Source: Alisma plantago-aquatica (Eukaryota > Streptophyta > Magnoliopsida > Alismatales > Alismataceae). From it: DNA of 64,000 bases. The notes beneath the pieces were generated by a model. That model saw only the letters and a program-made list of their open reading frames with translations. It was not told the DNA's origin and did not search any database. Of this stretch, positions 55,700-64,000 are shown piece by piece (the stretch's first letter is position 1; each line of letters begins with the position of its first letter). The position numbers and the translations under genes were made by a program. Location: the NCBI GenBank assembly GCA_963693085.1, contig OY856411.1:1350417550-1350481549 (forward strand), written 5' to 3'.

Positions 55700-57457
55700 C
55701 TTCAATATATATTTGTCATGGATGAAGATATATAATGAGTCCTTTGGGCCACCCAATAAATCTTCCTTCTAAATCTCTGATTGTGGTGCCACTTCAGGTG
55801 CTTCTATGGGAGATGTGTGTCTCTCATTCCTGGAAAGACACATATGACTCTCACACGAATGTGGTCAGTAGGAAGGGGAATACCATCAACCACATCAGTG
55901 ATAGAAGCCTCAACATCTTCCATGATGGTGTGTGATGGAACCTCGACGGCAAGACGATATTGTCCGGTCACCTACAATTTTATAAAAACACAATATTTAA
56001 ATTGACAAATATTATATTAACTTGAGGGATTATTTTATCACAGTAATAAATACATTGACTTAAATTGAACCATACTCTAGCCGTGCTATGCAGGTCCAAA
56101 GGACTACTCCCAATGCACTCCATGGGTGTGTGATGATGTACATATTCCATGAATGTTGGAGAAGCTTGCACCACCCAAGAAGCCCTGGAATTCTCCAAGG
56201 TTACATCTATCATTTTCTGCATGTAATCGACATCCACTCCCCCCTTCTTGGTAGATTTGCACTTTTGCTGAGATGCACCAAGAAAGATTTTATCCATACC
56301 CAACTCCAGTGGCCCTAACACGTTCAGGATGCTCTTCTGTCCCTAGAGCAACCGCCAATTCATTGTGCGTGCCATGAGGGGTGAACTTTCCCTCCCTTGT
56401 TTGGGAAACCAACTCCAACTAAATATCATCAAAACTAAATAATCAGTAAAACTTAACAATCCAGTGAAATAGAACATGGACATATTGTGAGACCAAGAAA
56501 TTTACCATGTTTGAAGTCACCTCTTGTGTTGCTTGGATGTGGATTTCTTTGTCTTTGTTTTTCCTCACATCTATCCACTCAATATAGTGAGGCAACCTTC
56601 CATAAGCACTAGTAGACTCATCAATGGAATGAGTACAAGTAGAAGGCCCTTGCTCTTGCTGTCGTTGTTGTTCTCTCAACAAGAGCTATTTAAAATAACC
56701 ACCTGAACCCAACTGTAGTTGTGCACATTCTTGTCACACTCATCTTTTTGAGCTTCATGAAGGGCTTGATTAATTCAAATAAGAAATATTGTTAGTAACC
56801 ATAAGAAATCATAAAGATGTAATTAATTATATACCTTGAATGCATCTATTTTTCTCCACTCAACAAACACCTTCTAAACATTTTTATCAACATAGTTCCA
56901 TATAAGACAAGGGTTATGATCCTTCCTGTCTCCAAAGACCTAGTCTCTTGTGAGTATTGTTCGTCAATGTCTATGTCTTCTCCTGACAAGCTACATAATA
57001 GAATTGTGATGCAACTTTTCATCAAGCTCATACCAACTCTAAAAAGTTTCAATTCACTACTATTTAATACTGTTAAAAGAAAGAATAGGAAAATACTATT
57101 AAAATGTAAATGTATTTATCTCACCTTTATTTCCCTCTAGATGAGATCTTTGTGGATTGTACTCACTTGTATCCAATCCTCAATAAGGAGAGGCACTTTT
57201 CTTTGACCAAGAACCCCAAAGTAGTTGGAAAACTCTTTAGTAATTGACATGCCTACTTCATTGATATCAATGACGCCCTTCCTCCCTTGCCTATTTGTAG
57301 CATTTTTCATCAAAGTTGTCCCTTTAAATCCCTTACATTTTGATTTGTCAACACCATCAACACCCTAGTTAGGATGCTCAACATGATCCTCAGTCTCATG
57401 ATCATTGTGCTCATGATCACTGTGCCCATGATCATTGTGCTCATGTTCAGATGCCAT
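55700..57457 (-). pseudogene. Transposase_24 (TNPA-like, Ptta/En/Spm) gene, probably decayed
   Basis: Starts at ATG 57457 with a His/Asp-rich N-terminus made of repeats such as EHNDHGH (57395-57457), then a stop. Next comes a block with VGMSITKEFSNYFGVLGQRKVPLL near 57200, the typical start of the plant Transposase_24 domain. Later blocks: the QQEQGPSTCTHSIDES and EWIDVRKNKDKE stretch (56682-56443), then VLGPLELGMDKIFLG and KKGGVDVDYMQKMID (56321-55980). Gaps between blocks may be introns; I cannot separate introns from decay. The partner protein of TNP2 binds subterminal repeats during transposition. Confidence 0.75.
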
Positions 57458-57584
57458 CTATAAAATCAAAAGTAAACATATGAAAAAGTTAGATCACATA
57501 TAAAAAGTTTACTCACATATGAACAAATAAACTTGCTATATAATACAAAAAAGCCACATCACATATGAACAATAATACCTTAAA

Positions 57585-60500
57585 CTATTCACATGTATAG
57601 TCATCAATGTTAGATTCAACGTTTACACTTGGTAAGCCAACAGAAAATGGACTACAGTCATCATATTTATCACAATACTATTCTTCATCTAGAAGATCTG
57701 AAATGAATTGTCTTTTACTATGAATAATGATAAATCAATTTTCTTTAGCAGGATCGTTGATATAGAAAATATATTTTTCCTATGATACCATGATGAAGGG
57801 TTCATCCTTCTCGCATGTCCACTCAAAATTCACTATTGTGAAACTGAGTTGGTCAACTACAACTCCTTTGTTGTTATCAACCCATTTACACCTAAATAAT
57901 GGAACTCTAAACTCTATGTAGTAAATTTTCGATATGTCTTCAATGACACTGTAATAAGACATATTTCCTTCACCGTGGACTCTTATCCTTGGCACTACAA
58001 AAATACAATGAAGATGCTTGGAGGGAGATCCCACTATTTTGGACGACCCTTTTATCATCTTGACATTTTGTGTAGTATGAAAATCCATTTATGACAAACC
58101 CTTCGTAAGATGTAAAGTGGGTGTTTTGATTATATAAGAGCCATTTGATAGTTTCAGTATCATTATTTGGTGTTTGAGATATTTTATTGAATACTTTCTT
58201 TTCAAACCACCTAATAAATGTCCAATTATGCTCGCTAGCAAGCCACATTGTACTAGAAGGGGGATAACTTGACTTGGTCTTGTTGGTGTGTTCGGTGATA
58301 TAAATACCCACATTGTCAATGTTGTGTAAAACATACAAGTGTGCTTGCTCCTACTTCTCACTACTGATATTGATCGGTCTTTCTACCAAAATACCTTTGC
58401 TGGAATAAACATCAAGATTCACAATATTAGTAGGAGTTTCGTTGCAACTCAAAAAGTCACTGCAAAAGTCCATAACCTCCCTAGAAATATACCCCTCAAT
58501 AATACTCCCTTCGGGGAGACAAAAGATCTGAACATCATCTTTAAAAACACTCATGTACCGCTCAAAAGGATACATCCAATGCAAGAAAACTACACCCGAC
58601 ATTTTCACTTCCCTAGTCAAATGGAGAACTAGATGTACCATGATATCAAAGAACGAAGGGGGAAAATATTGCTCAAGTTTACACAAGGTAACAACACTTA
58701 TCTTTGCAACTTATTTAGAATATCAGAATCAATTACTTTGCTGCGTAGAGTGTTGAAGAAGAAGCAAAGCCTAGTGATTGCAAACCTTGCATGCTTAGCA
58801 AGGATGGATTGAACAACCACATGCAATATATGTTGTATTTGAGTGTGACAATCATGAGATTTAAGACCTATCAACTTCAAATCCTTAATTGATACCAATC
58901 TATGGATATTTGTTGAGGATCCCCGCGATACCTTAACATTATGCAAGCACTCACGAAAAGTTCTCCTCTCCTTTGTAGACAAGGTGTAACAAGAAGGAGG
59001 TAGATATGTGTGGCAACCTTTGGTAACTTCTTTTGTTAATTCTTTCCTTATGCCCATTTGACGTAGGTCTATTTTGGATTTGATGCCATCTTTAGTCTTA
59101 CTGGGTATATTCAATAGAGTGCCAATAATTCTTTCACAAATATTTTTCTCAACATGCAGGACATTGATACAATGCCGAACTGTCAATGAACTTCAATAAG
59201 GAAGATCCCAGAATACCGACCTCATTTTGAATAAATACTTTTCACATGTGGAAGTAATACATGTTCTCTTACCAAAATGATTTACAATGTTTTTTCTCTT
59301 GCATAAACATCCTCCCCTAACATAGATACAGGGGCACTCCATGCCTTAGTTGAGCCATTGAATGTTTTGTGTAACTTTCGGTAAGGATGCACCTTCCGTA
59401 GAAACCTTCAGTGACCAAGATATACAGTCTTACCACCATGTTTTAGTCGGATAGAATATGTATTTTCCTCACATATAGGAAATGCCTTGCTTCCTTTGAC
59501 GTTGTATCCAGACAAGTTCCCATAAGCAGGAAATTCATTAATAGTGTAAAACAACATATCACGCAAATACCCATGGGTGAACGAGTCTTTCCTCCGTCTC
59601 ATATTGGTGAAGGGCTCAATCTCAGAAAAGGTTTCACACCGGATCTAAGGCTAAACTCCCTGATTAATGAAGGTGAGTGTAAGCTACCCCAGTTTGTGGA
59701 ATGGAGGAGCTTTTAAACATCTGTGTAGAAATTAAAATCCAATCCACATACCTTTTCTATCTTGATGGTCTAGATATCTATTCTCTCAAGGGTTCCTGGA
59801 ACTTATGCAGAGAACCGAACACTAAGCCTTGCTGGTCCAGATGGCTATGGAACTTAAAGCTTCTAAATAGAATGATGATATTTGGGTGGAAAATGTTTTA
59901 AGAGAAACTGATCTCTGAGCAGTTTCTACTGTCCAGGGGTATTCAACTTGTGTCCAGATGTCAGCTTTGCAGGAAGATGGCTAAAGATGAATCCCATGTT
60001 CTGTGGGAATGTGGGTTCTCAAAGGAAGTATGGCACTATGCTAGACACCACTTCACCATTATCCTAAGTAATACTACAGAACTAATGAATCTCAGTACGT
60101 TAAAAGAAAAGTAGCTGAGTTTTCTCATTTTGTACCATGTTTGGTATATGAGAAACACCACCTGCTATGAAGATGTTGAACCCCAACCTAAACTAGTATG
60201 GCAGAAGGCCATCACCGATTATTTTCTAATGTACAAATAGGAAGCACTGAATAGATAGGTTTCCTTTTACTCTTTTTTTAGTTACGTACTACACTTCTTG
60301 TATATGCTGATTTTGTTGATTTGAATAGAAGAGGCTCACTTAATGATAAAAAAAAACATAGCACGTAAATTAAACATCTCTTTGCACAAAGCGTGATAAG
60401 TCATCACATCTTATTCCCATAGTTTCTTTAAGTCATCAATCAGAAGTTCAAGGAAAACATAAATATCACTGCCAGGTTGTTTGGGGCCCGATATCAACAA

Positions 60501-61580
60501 TGAATCAAACATACTTATTCTTCATACACAACCATAGAGGAAGATTGTATACAAAATTCATGACAAGCCAAGTGCTATGTTGGATGCTTAATGTTCTATA
60601 TGGATTCATACCGTCTGTACAAAGTCCATGTCTTAAAATCTTGGCTTCTTCGCCAAATTTAGGATACTACAAATCAATCTTCTACCATTCCAGGGAATCA
60701 GACACATACCATAGCATACCATGGTTGTTTTTCCTTACCTCTGTATGCCACAATAAATTTTGTGCATCTACCGTATTAGCAAATAAGCATTGAAATCATA
60801 GTATTGTAGGCAGATACCACATCACCTTGGCTGGATATTTGATTTTGGTCTTAGTAAATATCGTCCCTTTTTACCTAGATACCCTACATTTCAGACATTC
60901 TTTCAGATCTATATAGTCCTTTTGAAACAACACACAGTCATTTGGGCATGCATGTATCTTCTTAGACTCCATTCCCCTCGGTCACATCATCTTTTTCATT
61001 TCGTATGTTGAGATTCAAAGCTCGTTGCCTTCAGGGAGAATTTCTTTCAAGAAAAACAATAAAGAAGTGAAGATTTTGTCACTCCATCTATTGTTAGCCT
61101 TCAAAGTATACAATCTCAACACAACTCTCAACTTCATAAATTAGTACAACCTAATTATAATGGTTTCTCAACATCATGAATAATTTTTATAAATAAGGGA
61201 GGTGGGTCTGTAACATTTTCCCCACAACTATATAGCATTGCATCAATCATGTTTGTTGGGATCGGTTCATTCTCATCAACATCGTCATCCATTTCTTCTT
61301 CGACACAACTACCACTAATGACAACTACTAATCTCATACTAGGAATCTCTCCATGCTAGTACCATTATATATAGCCCTGTACAATCCCATTGCGCTTGAC
61401 ATGGTCTTTGATCATGTCAACGATGTCAATTTTTAAGTTGTTACTACAATCCCTACAAGGGCAATAGAACCTACCTCCAAGCTATTTTCTATGCTTGTCT
61501 GCAAATCTTACAAACTCATTGAGACCATTAATAAACTCCAGAGTGTAGTGATTTGGTATGGGCATCCATCATCGATCCAT
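57585..61580 (-). pseudogene. TNP2: CACTA TNP2-type transposase, interrupted by a LINE
   Basis: TNP2 cuts and moves the element. Order on the minus strand: the N-terminal transposase-associated domain from ATG 61580 (FINGLNEFVRFADKH, FYCPCRDC, about 61540-61440); an acidic linker (61337-61155); a catalytic-region start with KIHACPNDCVLF (about 60960) and GLCTDGMNPY (about 60620); the LINE insertion; INEFPAYGNLSGYNVKG (about 59540-59470); LHVEKNICERIIGTLL, LPPSCYTL and GLKSHDCH blocks (59186-58698, Transposase_21); a DUF4218-like domain (58686-58351, FPPSFFDIMVHL and WMYPFERYM); and a DUF4216-like domain (58088-57780, RCKWVD and DEPFIMVS). The stop is at 57585. In-frame stops and the LINE make it inactive; some breaks may be introns. 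Confidence 0.88.
59569..60356 (+). mobile_element. 5'-truncated LINE retrotransposon, 3' end
   Basis: The plus strand encodes a remnant of the zinc-binding region at the end of plant LINE reverse transcriptases (zf-RVT): LKLLNRMMIFGWKM, then CQLCRKMAKDESHVLWECGFSKEVW (about 59850-60035). It ends in nine A residues (60348-60356). Flanking 14-bp sequences CATATCACGCAAAT (59555-59568) and CATAGCACGTAAAT (60357-60370) differ at two positions and serve as the target duplication. Read on the minus strand they both fall at the same LRAM-like point of TNP2, so the LINE cut TNP2 there. Confidence 0.88.
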
Positions 61581-62530
61581 TTTTGTGACCAGATTGGAGA
61601 TGAGTAGCTCATCAGGTTCTTTCTAGTAAGTTAATTTCAGAAAAAATAATCTATTTGAATTGATCCCTAACATGTAGTAGCATTTAGATTCATGAATGTG
61701 TACCACCTGTCCCATTCTTGAGCACTTTATGTCACTAGTAATTGTATAATGTGTGTTCTATTCCAATAAATTTTAGAAACAGTTCCCTACAATTCTCCAA
61801 GTACACCGATGCAGATGGGAAAATAACCACCAACATATGTACTCAGAGAACAAAAGGGGAAATGTTTTTGAAATTTATTGAAATTGAATACACATTATAT
61901 GCTTACATCCTAAGTGATATGAAGTGCTCAAGAACATTCCCAAATTAGGGACTATCCAAGATTTAATCCTAATGAGTAAATATCGAATGCATTTCTTGGC
62001 CAACAACATAGTTTAGAAATTAGGGATTTGAATATATGATTTATACATTAGAGTTTATAGATTAAGAATTCACAAATTAGGGTTTATTCACAAATTAGGG
62101 TTTATTTACATATTTGAATTCACAAATCAGGGATTATTCACATATAAGTTTCAATATCTCAAACTAGGTCATGCATGTTCATTACCATGTTACATCCATA
62201 CACATGAATTTATTTAGACTTAGTGTGACACATCACAGTTGAATCAAGGATCTAATTATTAAGATATCTACATAAAAATGGGAAATCATATGATTCGAGC
62301 AAGATAGTCAAAATAAACATCAATTGTCAACTCAAGTAATTTTAGAGTCATTTTCATGTAAGTGTAATAATTAGAGCATAGATGGGATCCACTTGAAGCT
62401 AGGTGTCACAAACATCATAAAGATACTAATTTGATTGCATAATGTTGCATGAATAATCATTTATACATACTAACATAAGCTAGGTGATCATTTATCCATG
62501 ACATAATTTCTAACATTAACATCATTTTAT
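61581..62530. other. CACTA right interior upstream of TNP2, no gene
   Basis: AT-rich sequence that should hold the TNP2 promoter on the minus strand. A short imperfect repeat, ACAAATTAGGGTTTATT, occurs twice near 62072-62105. No coding motif. Confidence 0.5.
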
Positions 62531-62542
62531 ATCAATCTCCAT

Positions 62543-62670
62543 CCCTCTTCCCCCTCTCCTCCTTCCTCCTCTCTCATCCTTCCCCTGCCCTTCACAATTT
62601 CTTCTCAATATTGAGAGGAAATCAAAGGGCATGGGAAGGAGGAGAGAGGAGGAAGGGGAGAGGGGAAAGA
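62543..62670. repeat. Long purine/pyrimidine inverted repeat (foldback)
   Basis: The pyrimidine arm (62543-62592, CCCTCTTCCCCCTCTCC...) is nearly the reverse complement of the purine arm (62625-62670, AAGGGCATGGGAAGGAGG...). The centre is also complementary (TTCTCAATATTGAGAG around 62602-62616). The whole could fold into a hairpin of about 60 bp with one small asymmetry near the middle. Confidence 0.85.
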
Positions 62671-63650
62671 GAGATGGAGAAGTGAGGGAGGAGAGAGGAG
62701 GCAAGAAGATAGGATGAAGGAGGCCACCTATTTTGGAGGTTGCTAGCGTCGGAGGAGCTCATCTGGAGAAGGAGGAAGATGTGGCGTCAGTGAAGGAGCA
62801 CAGATGGAGAAGGAGGAGGAAGCAGGAGAGGTCGTCGATCAGTAGAGGAAGTAGTAGAGGAGAATGACTAGCAAGCAATAAAGGCAACAAAAACAACAAC
62901 AATCGCCGATGGAGCATCAACAATGTCGGTGGACGCGCACGCCGGGTAACAACAACAGTGGAGGCAGGATAGGGGAAGAATCATTGGAGTAATCCAGAGA
63001 AATGCATGTAGGGGAAAGGAAGGGAAAATGGTTTCTTGTGGGTTAAATAAGACCCACCCAGTCGGTTATTTACAAAAGCAATGACTTAGGATGTAGGTCA
63101 TTAGTTACAGATAAAAGACTGATGACAAAACAACTACCTTCATTGTTCGTTGTTCGTTGTCTCGCAAAAATTGATGCCTATTTCATAATCTCGGATGCAA
63201 CCCTATGATACCTACATTGTCGGTTATGGTGAAGAAAACTGACGAGAAACACAAATTGGGGGTGGGGAAATTTTCGTGGGACACATGGCACATACACCTC
63301 TCTTGTCGGTCTTCATAGGTACAACTAACAAGAAACACCCATTGGTTTCTGCGTGACACATGGTGGCACACCACTTATCCTGTTGGATATTTTGACAAGA
63401 ACCAATGATGTGGGTTTTGGGGGGAAAATGAAATGCCTCACAAAAATTTTGCACAAAATTCTACCTTTACGGGTGATGTATAGCATTGGCTACATTTAGA
63501 AGTGATAGATGAAAAAAATAAAACGCTGCTTGTGTTTTCTCAACTAGCCAAATCGCGGATGTTATCTATAAGGAATCAACACCAAAAGATAACATTGTCG
63601 GTTTTACTTAAAAAAAACAACTCATAAAATATGTCATATTTGTAGTAGTG
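62671..63650. repeat. CACTA right subterminal region
   Basis: A purine-rich stretch (to about 62850) is followed by subterminal units: GTCGGTTATTTAC (63061), TGTCGGTTATGG...AACTGACGAGAAAC (63217-63250), TGTCGGTCTTC...AACTAACAAGAAAC (63303-63336), and GTCGGTTTTACTT (63598). It ends with the terminal repeat at 63650. No gene is expected here; ORFs on the minus strand (63183-63454) read through these repeats. Confidence 0.7.
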
Positions 63651-63653
63651 TAT

Positions 63654-64000
63654 GCTGGCACAACTAATCACGAAGATGCACATATGTGGTTAATGGAGAT
63701 GGAGAAGGCATTCAAGATTTTAGATATATAAGAGGATAAGATCAAACATGTGATCTACCTACTAAAAGGTAGTGTTGGACAACCAAGAGTCATTGTAGAG
63801 ATTGAGAGTGACATAGTCAAGTCTACATGTTCATTCATAGTGCTCTCTATAATCAATGTCAGTAATAGGGCCGCATAAAGTGCAAAATAATAGGTGGTGG
63901 ATGATATGTAACAATTATCATTCATGTCCATCTAAGTTCAGTATGAGATGTATTGCTAGTGTGGATAATAGGGCATGTGAAGATGTTTTACCCACAATTG
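63654..64000 (+). pseudogene. gag: Ty3/gypsy gag, continued after the CACTA element (cut by window end)
   Basis: AGTTNHEDAHMWLMEMEKAF (63655-63713) followed by KILDI, a stop, and EDKIKHVIYLLKG is the typical start of the plant retrotransposon gag domain (a W-L-x-x-x-E-K-x-F core). The stop at about 63729 and later stops show it is decayed. No further domains are visible before the window ends. Confidence 0.7.

Larger units (their letters stand above)
53887..63650 (-). mobile_element. CACTA (En/Spm) DNA transposon, near full length
   Basis: The left end is CACTACTATAGAAT and the right end, reversed, is CACTACTACAAATATG. The 3-bp target duplication TAT is at 53884-53886 and 63651-63653. Two minus-strand genes are recognised: TNP2 transposase (57585-61580) and a Transposase_24 gene (about 55700-57457). 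Subterminal regions hold repeated CATCGGTT/GTCGGTT-like motifs. Length is 9.8 kb, of which 0.8 kb is a LINE insertion. It inserted in a gypsy gag, so it is younger than that element. Confidence 0.93.

Overview
This window looks like intergenic DNA of a large, AT-rich flowering-plant genome. I found no intact host gene, no tRNA or rRNA gene and no CRISPR array. Almost everything that can be identified is a transposable element, mostly old and mutated, and the elements sit inside one another. The plant assignment rests on the element types: Athila-type Ty3/gypsy with an env-like ORF and a tRNA-Asp-type primer site, a Sirevirus-type Ty1/copia, a CACTA transposon with TNP2 and Transposase_24 genes, and a plant LINE 3' end.

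Layout. (1) 30-10371: a complete minus-oriented, protein-less Ty3/gypsy-like element (LARD-like) with ~3.56 kb LTRs and a perfect 5-bp target duplication, GAAAG. (2) 10372-~12740: unassigned DNA; its first 500 bp is GC-richer and holds a 40-bp tandem repeat. (3) ~12740-21591, resuming at 46999: a decayed Sirevirus-like copia element (gag, protease, integrase, RT, RNase H, env-like ORF). (4) 21592-46993: an Athila element (minus, TSD GTTAG) inserted in the copia element; it is itself split by (5) 26638-39362, a second, related Athila element (minus, TSD GTAGT). (6) 46999-47891: copia remnants cut off by (7) 47892-64000+, a presumed 5' LTR and gag of another gypsy element, carrying a small minus-oriented copia-like element (~48050-50381). 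(8) 53887-63650: a CACTA transposon (TSD TAT) inside that gag; its TNP2 gene is broken by (9) a 5'-truncated LINE at 59569-60356 with an oligo-A tail and a ~14-bp target duplication.

The two Athila elements give the most interesting signal. Their LTRs and the stretches flanking the env-like ORF carry some two dozen copies of a short two-part unit: an 11-bp dyad close to ACACGNCGTGT, a ~10-bp spacer often containing AAATAAAG, and a second dyad, with the two starts 19-21 bp (mostly 21) apart. Variants differ mainly by CG to TG or CA changes. A unit could be a pair of dimer-binding sites two helical turns apart, or could fold into an ~11-bp hairpin. The two elements also share stop codons at the same places in gag, RNase H and the env-like ORF, which points either to one defective lineage copied in trans or to recurrent deamination at the same codons.

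All work was by eye. Element ends supported by LTR/TIR alignment plus a target duplication are firm. Edges of the copia LTRs and of the gypsy LTR at 47892-~53500 are approximate.
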